Positions 54,915-64,000 of a stretch of DNA of 64,000 nt are shown here, piece by piece. This DNA comes from Affinundibacterium macrobrachii (GTDB taxonomy: Bacteria > Pseudomonadota > Gammaproteobacteria > Burkholderiales > Burkholderiaceae_D), in assembly GCF_014652415.1 (NCBI RefSeq), contig NZ_BMYT01000001.1, positions 496,001-560,000 of the forward strand. Direction: 5' to 3'. The notes beneath the pieces were generated by a model. It ran no database searches and had not been told where the DNA came from. It saw only the letters and a program-made list of their open reading frames with translations. Positions within the stretch are counted from its first letter, which is position 1; each line of letters begins with the position of its first letter. Made by a program: the position numbers and the translations under genes.

Positions 54915-56393
54915 TTAAGAAGCCAAAGTGCTCTTAATTGCGTTAATACAGCTTTGCAATAATGAGCCTGGCATGATACCCAAAATCAGCACTGCTAAAC
55001 CATTCGCACTTAAGACGATCTTCAAGTCCATGTGGGCAACGATAGGAGAAGTATCAACAGGCTCATCAAAGTACATCACCTTAACCACACGTAAGTAGTA
55101 GAAAGCACCGATCAAAGAGAACAAGACAGCAACCACTGCTAACCAAATCTGACCCGCTGCAACGACTGAACTTAAGACCGACAATTTAGCGTAGAAACCC
55201 ATCAACGGAGGAATACCCGCCAACGAGAACATCAGCAACAACATAATGAAAGCGAACCACTTATTGCGCTTATTTAGACCTTTGAGGTCAGCGATATTTT
55301 CTGCCTCAAAACCAGCACGTGACAACAACAAAATAATGCCGAACGTACCCAAAGTTGTCATCACATAGGTGATCGCATAAAACATCGACGCACTGTAAGC
55401 TTCTCCAGCTAAACTAATGTTGCCGTTTGAAACACCAGATAAGAAACCGAGCAGCATAAAACCCATTTGAGAAATCGTTGAGTAAGCCAACATACGCTTC
55501 AAATTGGTTTGAGCAATCGCAGTAATATTACCAATTGCCATAGATAATACAGCGAGGACCATCAACATTTGCTGCCAGTCGACTACTTGTGGGAACAAGC
55601 CTTCCACCAACAAGCGATAAGTAATTGCAAATGCTGCTAATTTAGGAGCACCACCTAATAACAGGGTTACGACCGTAGGCGAACCTTGATAAACGTCAGG
55701 CACCCACATATGGAACGGCACAACGCCTAATTTAAAAGCTAAACCTGCTACCAAAAATACGATACCAAACACCAAAATTGGTTTGTTTGCGGTGGCGGAA
55801 GCGGCAATGACAGACATTTCATTCAAGTTCAATGTACCAGTCGCACCGTAGAGCATAGAGATTCCGTACAACAAGAAACCAGAAGCTAAAGCACCCAATA
55901 CAAAATACTTCATCGCCGCCTCAGTAGAAACCGTATGGTCACGACGCAATGCAACCAAGGCATATAATGCTAGGGACATCAACTCTAAACCAAGATAAAT
56001 AATCAAAAGATTATTACCTGAAATCATGACCATCTGGCCCAGCAATGCGAATAAAGCTAGCACGTAAAATTCACCGCCAAGCAAGCCATTAGTCATTCCG
56101 CGGTCGCTTGCATATTGGCGACCATAAATCAAAGTGACGCCTACCGCAATGTAACTAAACATCTTTAGCAAGTTAGACATTGCATCAGAGACAAACATAT
56201 TATTGCTGAGATAAACCGGACTAGATGTCGTTGCGTTCATCGTTAGCACACCGCATACGCCCAAAGCAATCAGGCTCAACGCATACGTCACATTGCGCTT
56301 ATCGTCAGCCAGAAACATATCGATCAACAAGATCGCACAAATCGATAGCAGTAAAAATATCTCAGGATACAGTGATGTTGGAATCATGTTCAT
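54915..56393 (-). CDS. nuoN: NADH-quinone oxidoreductase subunit N
   Basis: NuoN is one of three antiporter-like proton-pumping subunits of complex I. The 492-residue protein has about fourteen hydrophobic helices and conserved motifs [35 protein letters not shown] and [17 protein letters not shown] second ATG two codons in is possible. It follows nuoM by 28 bases. Confidence 0.97.
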   Translation of the reverse strand: MNMIPTSLYPEIFLLLSICAILLIDMFLADDKRNVTYALSLIALGVCGVLTMNATTSSPVYLSNNMFVSDAMSNLLKMFSYIAVGVTLIYGRQYASDRGMTNGLLGGEFYVLALFALLGQMVMISGNNLLIIYLGLELMSLALYALVALRRDHTVSTEAAMKYFVLGALASGFLLYGISMLYGATGTLNLNEMSVIAASATANKPILVFGIVFLVAGLAFKLGVVPFHMWVPDVYQGSPTVVTLLLGGAPKLAAFAITYRLLVEGLFPQVVDWQQMLMVLAVLSMAIGNITAIAQTNLKRMLAYSTISQMGFMLLGFLSGVSNGNISLAGEAYSASMFYAITYVMTTLGTFGIILLLSRAGFEAENIADLKGLNKRNKWFAFIMLLLMFSLAGIPPLMGFYAKLSVLSSVVAAGQIWLAVVAVLFSLIGAFYYLRVVKVMYFDEPVDTSPIVAHMDLKIVLSANGLAVLILGIMPGSLLQSCINAIKSTLAS

Positions 56394-56421
56394 ATTATTG
56401 ATTTCTAATTTCTAATGACGA

Positions 56422-57915
56422 TTATGGAGCAATTTTCGAAGTTGCAACATGCTTCAACAAATCGGCCACGGATACTTGCATAGCATCGGTAAATGGCGCT
56501 GGATAGAGTCCCATAGCAATCACAGCGATTGCTAACACACCCAACATAAAGAACTCACGGCTATTTAAGTCGCTTAATTTAGCTACATGGTCATGCGTAA
56601 TCGCACCAAACACCACACGTTTAACCATCCACAAGGAATAGGCTGCACCGAAAATTAAAGCTGTCGCAGCTAATAAACCAATCCAGAAGTTAAATTTAAC
56701 AGCGCCAATGATGACCATAAATTCGCCAACGAAACCAGAAGTAGCTGGAAGACCGCAATTCGCCATCGAGAATAAAACGAATAAAGCGGCAAACTTAGGC
56801 ATGGTATTGACCACTCCACCGTAGTCAGCGATTTCACGTGAATGTACGCGATCATACAAAACGCCAATACACAAGAACATCGCAGCAGAAATAAAGCCAT
56901 GCGAAATCATTTGTACAATCGCGCCCTGCACTGCTAATTCATTAAACATGAAGAAGCCAAGTGTCACGAAACCCATGTGGGCAATTGATGAGTACGCAAC
57001 CAGTTTTTTCATGTCCTTCTGCACCAGTGCTACTAGGCCAATATAGATGACGGCAATCAAAGACAGCGTAATCATCATGCCAGATAAATAGTGGCTTGCA
57101 TCTGGCGCAATTGGTAAAGAGAAACGCAAGAAGCCATAAGCACCAAGCTTCAACATAATCGCTGCCAAAACCACAGAACCACCAGTTGGTGCCTCGACGT
57201 GAGCATCAGGCAACCATGTGTGCACTGGCCACATCGGAACTTTCACGGCGAAAGCCATTAAGAATGCAATAAATAACAGAATTTGCTCATGCAAACTCAA
57301 TGGCAATTGATGCCAAGTCAAGATATCGAAAGATTGATTTGACTTGAAGTAGAGATAAATGATTGCTACCAGAGTCAACAAAGAGCCGAGCAAGGTGTAT
57401 AAGAAAAATTTGAATGCAGCATAAACACGATTCGGTCCGCCCCAAATACCTACGATGATGTACATCGGAATCAATGTCGCTTCGAAGAAGACATAAAACA
57501 ACAATCCGTCTGTCGCGCAGAAAACACCAATCATGAGACCAGACAGAATCAAGAACGCGCCCATGTATTGAGCCACATTTTTCTCGATCACTTCCCATGC
57601 CGCAATAACGACGATAACCGTAATAAATGCGGTCAAAGGCACTAGCCACATTGAGATGCCATCGACACCGAGCGCATAGAAAGCATTAAATCGTTCGATC
57701 CAATTGAATTGTTCAACAAACTGCATACCATGCGCAGCGTTATCAAATCCTTGAATCACAGGAATTGTGACAGCAAAGCTAATTAGCGAACCAACTAAGG
57801 CAATCAGACGAACCAATGATGGGTTCTTATCACGACCAAAAGCTAATACGAAAACGCCAAATGCGATAGGTAACCAAATCGACAGGCTTAATAATGGAGA
57901 GTTTGACAGCATCAT
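56422..57915 (-). CDS. nuoM: NADH-quinone oxidoreductase subunit M
   Basis: NuoM is an antiporter-like membrane subunit of complex I. The 497-residue product has the charged helix FFEATLIPMYIIVGIWG with its key glutamate, KVPMWPVHTWLPDAHVEAPTGG and KKLVAYSSIAHMGFVTLG. It follows nuoL by 20 bases. Confidence 0.97.
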   Translation of the reverse strand: MMLSNSPLLSLSIWLPIAFGVFVLAFGRDKNPSLVRLIALVGSLISFAVTIPVIQGFDNAAHGMQFVEQFNWIERFNAFYALGVDGISMWLVPLTAFITVIVVIAAWEVIEKNVAQYMGAFLILSGLMIGVFCATDGLLFYVFFEATLIPMYIIVGIWGGPNRVYAAFKFFLYTLLGSLLTLVAIIYLYFKSNQSFDILTWHQLPLSLHEQILLFIAFLMAFAVKVPMWPVHTWLPDAHVEAPTGGSVVLAAIMLKLGAYGFLRFSLPIAPDASHYLSGMMITLSLIAVIYIGLVALVQKDMKKLVAYSSIAHMGFVTLGFFMFNELAVQGAIVQMISHGFISAAMFLCIGVLYDRVHSREIADYGGVVNTMPKFAALFVLFSMANCGLPATSGFVGEFMVIIGAVKFNFWIGLLAATALIFGAAYSLWMVKRVVFGAITHDHVAKLSDLNSREFFMLGVLAIAVIAMGLYPAPFTDAMQVSVADLLKHVATSKIAP

Positions 57916-57935
57916 GATTATCTTATTATGGTCAC

Positions 57936-59981
57936 TTATTTAGCAAACGGTGTAGGCGCAAAATGCATGAAATAAATCAAGAAGCCTAATACACCCAAAA
58001 TCATTACCAGCGCATAGTGATAAATGAATCCAGTCTGGAACAAGCGAATTAATTTGGAGAACAAGCCAACTAATTTCGCACTACCATTTACGACTAAACC
58101 ATCAATCAAACCTTTGTCGCCCACATTCCACAAGCCACCGCCCAATAAGCGCGCACCACCAGCAAATACGACTTCGTTAAATTTGTCCATGTAGTATTTA
58201 TTATCAAGCAAAGCAAATACTGCACTGAACTTCTGCTTAATCATGGTAGGGATCAATGGTTTCACCATGTAGAAGTAATAAGACAAAGCAACGCCAGCTA
58301 CCGCCAACCACAATGGCGCAGTTTGTAAAGAGTGCACAGCCATCGCTTGCCAGCCATGGAACTCTTGCTTTAACTCACTCATCGCATGATGTGCATGTGA
58401 ATCAACAAAGATCACATCTTTAAAGAAATCACCATATAGCATAGGTTCGATCACGTACAAACCAATCAATACAGATGGGAACGCTAACAACACGAGTGGA
58501 ACCCAAACTACAGCAGGCGATTCATGTGGTTTTTGTCCTGGTGCCAAGCCATGATGATGATCATCATGGTGGTCGTCGTGTCCATGTGCAGCATGTGCAT
58601 GTCCGAAGTTTTCTTTGCCATGGAACACCAAGAAATACATACGGAAAGAGTAAAACGCGGTCACGAACACACCAGCCAATACCGCGAATTTAGCGAAACC
58701 AGAGCCAGGCAGATGTGACAACATCACTGCTTCAATAATCGAATCTTTTGAATAGAAACCAGAGAAGAATGGCGTACCAATCAAAGCTAAAGAACCTAGC
58801 AAAGATGTGATCCAAGTGATCTTCATGTATTTACGCAGGCCACCCATGTTACGAATATCTTGATCATGGTGCATACCTATGATGACGGAACCAGCTGCCA
58901 AGAACAATAAGGCTTTGAAGAAAGCGTGCGTCATCAGATGGAACACGGCGACAGAGTAAGCCGAAGCGCCCAAAGCAATGGTCATATATCCCAATTGAGA
59001 TAATGTTGAGTACGCGACGACACGTTTAATATCATTCTGAATAATGCCAAGGAAGCCCATGAACAATGCGGTGATAGAACCGATAACCATGATAAAACTC
59101 AAGGCTGTGTCGGACATCTCAAACAAAGGAGACATGCGAGCGACCATGAAAATACCTGCGGTCACCATCGTTGCAGCATGAATCAATGCAGAGATCGGTG
59201 TTGGACCTTCCATCGAATCTGGCAACCAAACATGCAAAGGAAATTGTGCAGATTTACCCATCGCACCAATGAACAAGCAAATACATGCAACAGTAATTAA
59301 CATCCAATCCGTGCCAGGCAACATCAAGGGAGCGAGCTGCTCTTTCTTTGCGAACACTTCGGCATAATCCATCGAACCAGTGTAAGCAACCAACAAACCA
59401 ATACCTAAAATGAAGCCAAAATCACCAACGCGATTGACCAAAAATGCTTTCATGTTGGCATAAATTGCCGTCGGCTTGGTATACCAAAAACCGATCAACA
59501 AATAAGATACCAAGCCAACCGCTTCCCAACCGAAGAAAAGCTGCAAGAAGTTATTGCTCATGACGAGCATCAACATCGAGAATGTGAACAAGGAGATATA
59601 AGCAAAGAAGCGGTTATAGCCTTCATCTTCCGCCATGTAACCAACAGTGTAGATATGCACCATCAGCGACACGAATGTGACCACGCACATCATCATCGCT
59701 GTCAAACTATCGACTAAAAAACCAACTTCCAACTTCAAACTACCCACTGTCATCCAGTGATATAAAGTCGCGTTGTATCTTGCTCCATCCAAAACTTCGG
59801 ATAAAGTCATACAAGACAAAATAAAAGCGATCAAGACCCCAAGAATCGTCGCAGAATGCGACACCTTGCGTCCAACCAGATTTCCAAAAAATTTGGTGCC
59901 TAACAGACCTGCTATTGCCGCACCAGCTAATGGTGCTAATGGTACTGCCAGCAATAAATGTGGGTTAAGTTGCCCCGCCAT
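57936..59981 (-). CDS. nuoL: NADH-quinone oxidoreductase subunit L
   Basis: NuoL is the distal antiporter-like subunit with the long lateral helix of complex I. The 681-residue product has FFGWEAVGLVSYLLIGFW, KSAQFPLHVWLPDSMEGPTPISALIHAATMV in segments and VVAYSTLSQLGYMTIALG. A histidine-rich loop (about 460-490, with many HHDD-type repeats) precedes the last helices; such loops occur in other betaproteobacterial NuoL proteins. Confidence 0.97.
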   Translation of the reverse strand: MAGQLNPHLLLAVPLAPLAGAAIAGLLGTKFFGNLVGRKVSHSATILGVLIAFILSCMTLSEVLDGARYNATLYHWMTVGSLKLEVGFLVDSLTAMMMCVVTFVSLMVHIYTVGYMAEDEGYNRFFAYISLFTFSMLMLVMSNNFLQLFFGWEAVGLVSYLLIGFWYTKPTAIYANMKAFLVNRVGDFGFILGIGLLVAYTGSMDYAEVFAKKEQLAPLMLPGTDWMLITVACICLFIGAMGKSAQFPLHVWLPDSMEGPTPISALIHAATMVTAGIFMVARMSPLFEMSDTALSFIMVIGSITALFMGFLGIIQNDIKRVVAYSTLSQLGYMTIALGASAYSVAVFHLMTHAFFKALLFLAAGSVIIGMHHDQDIRNMGGLRKYMKITWITSLLGSLALIGTPFFSGFYSKDSIIEAVMLSHLPGSGFAKFAVLAGVFVTAFYSFRMYFLVFHGKENFGHAHAAHGHDDHHDDHHHGLAPGQKPHESPAVVWVPLVLLAFPSVLIGLYVIEPMLYGDFFKDVIFVDSHAHHAMSELKQEFHGWQAMAVHSLQTAPLWLAVAGVALSYYFYMVKPLIPTMIKQKFSAVFALLDNKYYMDKFNEVVFAGGARLLGGGLWNVGDKGLIDGLVVNGSAKLVGLFSKLIRLFQTGFIYHYALVMILGVLGFLIYFMHFAPTPFAK

Positions 59982-60071
59982 AATGACCCTTTGTTATCTT
60001 GATTCTTTTAAATTCTAGAATTGTCTTACTTGTCGCCGACTAAAAAAATTATCCGCTAAAAATACTAGCTA

Positions 60072-60380
60072 TTAGCCTTTCAAGCTTCCCAAGTCGTCAA
60101 CATTGATTGTGTCCAAATTACGGAATAAAACAACCAGAATCGCTAATCCTATCGCTGATTCAGCAGCGGCTACCGTCAAAATGAAAAACACAAATATCTG
60201 CCCCGCAGCATCCCCAAGATAGTGAGAGAACGCTACGAAATTCATGTTCACTGATAACAACATCAATTCTATTGCCATCAATAAAACGATGATGTTCTTG
60301 CGATTCATGAAAATACCAACTACTGAAATCGCAAATAAAATCGCGCCTAAAATCAAAAAGTGAGTTAATGTCAAAGTCAT
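60072..60380 (-). CDS. nuoK: NADH-quinone oxidoreductase subunit K
   Basis: NuoK is the small three-helix membrane subunit of complex I with glutamates in the membrane. The 102-residue product includes [23 protein letters not shown] and [19 protein letters not shown], carrying both conserved glutamates. Its start abuts the nuoJ stop (TAAATG). Confidence 0.97.
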   Translation of the reverse strand: MTLTLTHFLILGAILFAISVVGIFMNRKNIIVLLMAIELMLLSVNMNFVAFSHYLGDAAGQIFVFFILTVAAAESAIGLAILVVLFRNLDTINVDDLGSLKG

Positions 60381-61028
60381 TTATGCACCTGTTTTTTCTG
60401 TATTTGTCTGTGCATCGTTTTGCGTCGCTGTGCGATCAGACTCCGCCTTCATGCTGACGATACGAATACGATCAGCGCGCTTCACTTTCACCGCCGCAGC
60501 TGGATCAAAATACTTGCTGTCTTTGCGACGACGCAACGTTAAGGCTACCGCTGCAACAATCGCCAATAACAAAATTACTGCCGCAACTTCAAACGCAAAA
60601 ATGTAATTCGTAAAAATCTCTATACCTAATGCTTTTGTTCCGCCAATTTCAGACGCAGCTGCTGGCACTGAATTGTCAGGACGCAAAAAGCCCTTCAACA
60701 ATACCGCGGACATTTCAAGCGCTACGATCACGCCAACGATTGCAGCTAACGGCAAACGCCCCCAAAAGCCCTCGCGTAATTTATCCATATTGATATCTAA
60801 CATCATCACGACGAATAAAAACAAGACCATGACAGCGCCAACATAAACCAACACCAACACAATCGCTAAAAACTCCGCTTTCAATAACAACCAGATGCCC
60901 GCTGCAGTAAAGAACGACAACACTAAAAACAATGCAGCATGAACAGGATTACGCGCAGTAATCACCTGTGTCGCAGCGAGAATCAAAATCGCTGAGAATG
61001 CATAAAATAAAGCAGTAACAAAATCCAT
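60381..61028 (-). CDS. nuoJ: NADH-quinone oxidoreductase subunit J
   Basis: NuoJ is a membrane subunit of complex I. The 215-residue product has five helices including NPVHAALFLVLSFFTAAGIWLLL and LVYVGAVMVLFLFVVMMLD. The last 50 residues are hydrophilic and basic then acidic, a cytoplasmic tail typical of longer betaproteobacterial NuoJ. It follows nuoI by 18 bases. Confidence 0.96.
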   Translation of the reverse strand: MDFVTALFYAFSAILILAATQVITARNPVHAALFLVLSFFTAAGIWLLLKAEFLAIVLVLVYVGAVMVLFLFVVMMLDINMDKLREGFWGRLPLAAIVGVIVALEMSAVLLKGFLRPDNSVPAAASEIGGTKALGIEIFTNYIFAFEVAAVILLLAIVAAVALTLRRRKDSKYFDPAAAVKVKRADRIRIVSMKAESDRTATQNDAQTNTEKTGA

Positions 61029-61046
61029 AATTCGGCTCTTCCAGTC

Positions 61047-61535
61047 TTAGCGGTATTTGGCGTCAGCTTGACGTGCTGCCGCAATCTCTGGTTCGTAACG
61101 ATCACCCACTGCCAGCAACATCTCTTTAGTGAAATACAAGTCACCCCGTTTTTCACCGTGATATTCCAATACATGCGTTTCAACAATGGAATCAACCGGG
61201 CAAGATTCTTCGCAAAAACCGCAGAAGATACACTTAGTCAAATCGATGTCATAGCGTGTGGTACGACGTGAACCATCCTCACGTTGATCGGACTCAATCG
61301 TGATTGCCATCGCTGGGCACACTGCTTCACACAATTTACATGCGATACAACGCTCTTCACCATTTGGATAACGACGCAAAGCATGCAAACCACGAAAACG
61401 TGGAGACTGAGGTGTTTTTTCCTCAGGAAACTGCACCGTGATTTTACGTGCAAACATATAACGACCAGTCAAGGCCAAGCCCTTGATCAACTCGCGCAGC
61501 ATTAAACTGCCAAAGAAATCCTTAATTGCTTCCAT
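61047..61535 (-). CDS. nuoI: NADH-quinone oxidoreductase subunit I
   Basis: NuoI binds two 4Fe-4S clusters (N6a and N6b) in the peripheral arm of complex I. The cysteine motifs [12 protein letters not shown] and [12 protein letters not shown] are intact, and the N-terminal amphipathic helix contacts the membrane. Length 162 residues matches the family. It follows nuoH by 40 bases. Confidence 0.97.
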   Translation of the reverse strand: MEAIKDFFGSLMLRELIKGLALTGRYMFARKITVQFPEEKTPQSPRFRGLHALRRYPNGEERCIACKLCEAVCPAMAITIESDQREDGSRRTTRYDIDLTKCIFCGFCEESCPVDSIVETHVLEYHGEKRGDLYFTKEMLLAVGDRYEPEIAAARQADAKYR

Positions 61536-61575
61536 TATTTGCTTCCATTATTTGCTAGCGTTTTTCTTTAGCTGA

Positions 61576-62661
61576 TTACTTCCAAATATTCCAGGAGGTT
61601 TGCATCCATGCAGCGACGATAACCAAATAAACCAAGGTCAGTGGGATAAATACTTTCCAGCCCAATCGCATAATTTGATCATAGCGATAACGTGGGAAAG
61701 AAGCACGTGCCCAAATAAACAGGGACACCACAAAGAAGGTTTTCACACCCAACCAAATCCATCCAGGTAAATAAGCCAACAAGCCTAATACAGGCACTTC
61801 GTGACCAATTGGAGAATTCCAGCCACCCAAGAACATTAAAGACGCGAGTGCAGAAATCAAAATCATGTTGGCATATTCTGCCAAGAAGAACATCGCAAAG
61901 GACATACCAGAGTATTCAACCATATGACCAGCAACGATCTCGGACTCACCTTCAACAACGTCGAAAGGATGGCGATTTGTTTCGGCAATACCGGAAATGA
62001 TGTAAATCACAAACATCGGCAACAACGGCAACCAGTTCCAAGACAAGAAATTCCAGCCTTGCTCTGCGAAGTAACCTTTAGATTGACCATTAACTACATC
62101 AATTAGATTTAAACTACCAGAGACCATCAACACAATAACCAGAACGAAGCCCATCGCGATTTCATAAGAAACCATTTGCGCCGATGCGCGCATCGCACCG
62201 AGGAAAGCATATTTCGAATTTGAAGCCCAACCCGCGATGATGATGCCGTAGACTTCCATCGAAGTGATCGCCATGATCAACAACAAGCCTGCATTTACAT
62301 TCGCCAACACCACATCTGGGCCAAAAGGCACAACCGACCACGCAGCTAACGCAGGCATAATCGTCATAATCGGAGCGATAACGAATAAAACTTTATTCGC
62401 TTTTGCTGGAATAATGATTTCTTTAAGCAGCAACTTCAAAGCATCTGCAATAGGCTGCAATAGACCAGCTGGGCCGACCCGATTTGGACCAAGACGCACA
62501 TGCATCCAGCCAATCATTTTACGTTCCCACAAGGTCAAATAAGCAACGCAGCCCATCACTGGTAATGTGATGCAAACAATCTTGATCAACGTCCACACTA
62601 ATGGCCACAAACCACCAAGGTATTGCACGCCGTAAGATTGAACCGTATCTAAGAAATTCAT
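61576..62661 (-). CDS. nuoH: NADH-quinone oxidoreductase subunit H
   Basis: NuoH forms part of the quinone-binding site of complex I. The 361-residue product has about eight helices, with [45 protein letters not shown] and [24 protein letters not shown], and carries the conserved acidic loop. Its start overlaps the nuoG stop by one base (TAATG). Confidence 0.98.
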   Translation of the reverse strand: MNFLDTVQSYGVQYLGGLWPLVWTLIKIVCITLPVMGCVAYLTLWERKMIGWMHVRLGPNRVGPAGLLQPIADALKLLLKEIIIPAKANKVLFVIAPIMTIMPALAAWSVVPFGPDVVLANVNAGLLLIMAITSMEVYGIIIAGWASNSKYAFLGAMRASAQMVSYEIAMGFVLVIVLMVSGSLNLIDVVNGQSKGYFAEQGWNFLSWNWLPLLPMFVIYIISGIAETNRHPFDVVEGESEIVAGHMVEYSGMSFAMFFLAEYANMILISALASLMFLGGWNSPIGHEVPVLGLLAYLPGWIWLGVKTFFVVSLFIWARASFPRYRYDQIMRLGWKVFIPLTLVYLVIVAAWMQTSWNIWK

Positions 62662-64000
62662 TATGCACGCTCCACATTAATTGGGCCGAACATCGCACCC
62701 AGTTGATGCGTTGCCAAAACACCGGCAGCCACGCGTACGACTGTCGCGGGCAAAGATTTATCAAGCTTGGCAGAAACCATAACTGAAGCACCTGCTTGTG
62801 TGAGTTTTACAAAATCACCATCTGCGATACCAAGGCGAGCAAACTCCGCAGCACTTAAACTCACTACGCTCACTTTTGCGTCAGCGGTACGCTGTAAGGA
62901 TTCGGCACGACGAACAATTGCATCTGTACTGTAAATCGGCACATCAGAAACACGCTCTAAACCAGTAACCGCGGCAGAAGTCGCAATAGCAACATCAGCC
63001 CAATTAGTTAATTTATTCGACAAATCAGTTTGTCCTTGCCCCAACACCGCATCGCGAACTGATTCGGCTGTTTCAAATTCAAAGTTGTCCAAGCCTAGCA
63101 AGTTACCAAGTACGCGTAAGACCTTCCATGCTGGACGAGTGTCGCCCAAAGGTTTAACTACACCGTGGAAACTTTGCGCACGACCTTCACAGTTTACAAA
63201 AGTACCTGCAGTTTCTGTGTAAGGAGAGACTGGCAACAATACATCAGCATATTCCATGCCGTGCTTAAATGGAGACATGACCACAACCATATCAGCTTGC
63301 GCCAACACAGCTTGTGCTTGGCTTGGATTTGCAAAATCGTGTTCAGGCTCGGCATTCAACAAGATTACTGCTTTACGTGCATTACTCAAGACTTTTGCTG
63401 CAACTTCCGCACTCGCTGGTACCGCATCAGCCAAATAAGCACCGACAGTATTTGCCGCTTCTGTCAGATAGCCAAAGCCAGCGCCAGTATTCTGTGCAAT
63501 CCATTGTGCTAAAGCGTGAAGTTTAGCAGCGTCAGGATGTTGCGCTGCTGTATTTCCTAGGAAAACACCAGATGAAGCCGCTTCCGCGCCAGACAATAAG
63601 CTGGTCGCAATTGCTTGTGCTGATTCTGATACAGTTACCTCTGCCAATCCAGCTGGTTTCGCAATTTGCTTAGTGTTGGCAACTGCGGTGGCAACTTCAG
63701 ACAAGAAAGACAACCAAGCAGATGGCGCTAATACGGTCTTAGTAGCGACCTTCATTAACAGTTCATCGTCGGTTGCATGCAAAACGCTTAATTTCGCACC
63801 AGACTTCACTGCCTGACGCAAACGCGCTGCCAGCAATGGATGATCTTTACGTAAGAAAGAACCAATCACAAAAACATTTTTCAACTGCGCAAATGCCGCA
63901 ATTGACATACCCAACCACGGTTTAATCTTTGCTGTCAGTGCAAAGTCTGATTGGCGCAAACGCGTCTCGATATTTTCAGAGCCCATGCCACGAACCACGC
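62661..64000 (-). CDS. nuoG: NADH-quinone oxidoreductase subunit G (5' end outside window)
   Basis: This is the C-terminal part of the molybdopterin-oxidoreductase-like NuoG subunit, which holds Fe-S clusters in the peripheral arm. The visible 446 or so residues include [36 protein letters not shown] and the [20 protein letters not shown] motif; the N-terminal cysteine clusters lie beyond the right edge. The frame remains open to base 64000, so the gene is cut by the window rather than truncated. Confidence 0.96.
   Translation of the reverse strand, partial: VVRGMGSENIETRLRQSDFALTAKIKPWLGMSIAAFAQLKNVFVIGSFLRKDHPLLAARLRQAVKSGAKLSVLHATDDELLMKVATKTVLAPSAWLSFLSEVATAVANTKQIAKPAGLAEVTVSESAQAIATSLLSGAEAASSGVFLGNTAAQHPDAAKLHALAQWIAQNTGAGFGYLTEAANTVGAYLADAVPASAEVAAKVLSNARKAVILLNAEPEHDFANPSQAQAVLAQADMVVVMSPFKHGMEYADVLLPVSPYTETAGTFVNCEGRAQSFHGVVKPLGDTRPAWKVLRVLGNLLGLDNFEFETAESVRDAVLGQGQTDLSNKLTNWADVAIATSAAVTGLERVSDVPIYSTDAIVRRAESLQRTADAKVSVVSLSAAEFARLGIADGDFVKLTQAGASVMVSAKLDKSLPATVVRVAAGVLATHQLGAMFGPINVERA

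Noticed and set aside
58500-58620. Histidine-rich repeat coding sequence in nuoL as a possible novel metal-binding module
   Set aside because: Similar His/Asp-rich loops occur in NuoL of other Burkholderiales, so it is recorded in the gene entry only.

Overview
This 64 kb window reads as chromosomal core from a rather AT-rich betaproteobacterium of the order Burkholderiales, most plausibly Oxalobacteraceae. That assignment is inferred from gene order (ndk-rlmN-pilW-rodZ-ispG-hisS-yfgM-bamB-der-hfq-hflX-hflK; tsaB-rimI-UDG-like; nuoG to nuoN followed by DUF2818 and a Nudix hydrolase) and from protein family membership, not from a database search. No phage, insertion sequence, CRISPR array, plasmid or toxin gene was found. 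Coding density is high and most genes lie in same-strand operons on the minus strand.

Layout. 1-12 kb (minus): RNA and envelope housekeeping genes from ndk to hflK, many overlapping by a few bases. 12.4-19.5 kb (plus): the DEAD-box helicase dbpA, then a signalling block with a LuxR-type response regulator, a receiver-only response regulator, an FNR-family regulator, a double-domain universal stress protein and a MASE3-PAS histidine kinase, followed by an orphan flagellar-rod-like protein. 20-28.2 kb (minus): a cbb3 oxidase cluster, ccoNOQP-ccoG-ccoH, then an unnamed two-helix membrane protein, hemN and a TauE/DsbD-like membrane protein. A perfect FNR box and a class II-spaced -10 element precede ccoN. 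28.4-31 kb: ppiD, tRNA-Asp, tRNA-Val and hupB. 31-39.5 kb: nadB, radA, lplT, DUF1853, a degenerate uracil-DNA-glycosylase-like protein, rimI, tsaB and a thioredoxin-like protein. 39.6-40 kb: two tandem copies of a complete tRNA-Arg transcription unit. 40-50 kb: kup, tRNA-Ser, lysC, DUF1415, rpiA, srkA, a UPF0149/SEC-C protein, an acyl-CoA-binding protein, a hydroxyacid dehydrogenase, and fdxA next to a ferredoxin-NADP reductase. 51-54.9 kb: an SDR, ETF-ubiquinone oxidoreductase, a Nudix hydrolase and DUF2818. 54.9-64 kb: nuoN back to a partial nuoG (complex I).

How the parts connect. The strongest theme is low-oxygen respiration. An FNR-family protein with the canonical E-x-x-S-R recognition helix, but without the N-terminal cysteine cluster, is encoded about 12 kb from a cbb3 operon that carries a perfect FNR box. 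Between them lie a kinase, response regulators, a stress protein and anaerobic haem synthesis (hemN). The best candidates for new biology are this regulator and its signalling block, the small TTG-start membrane protein between ccoH and hemN, the UDG-like protein that has lost expected catalytic and Fe-S residues, the orphan rod-like protein, and the duplicated tRNA-Arg unit whose terminator hairpins differ by a compensated base pair.
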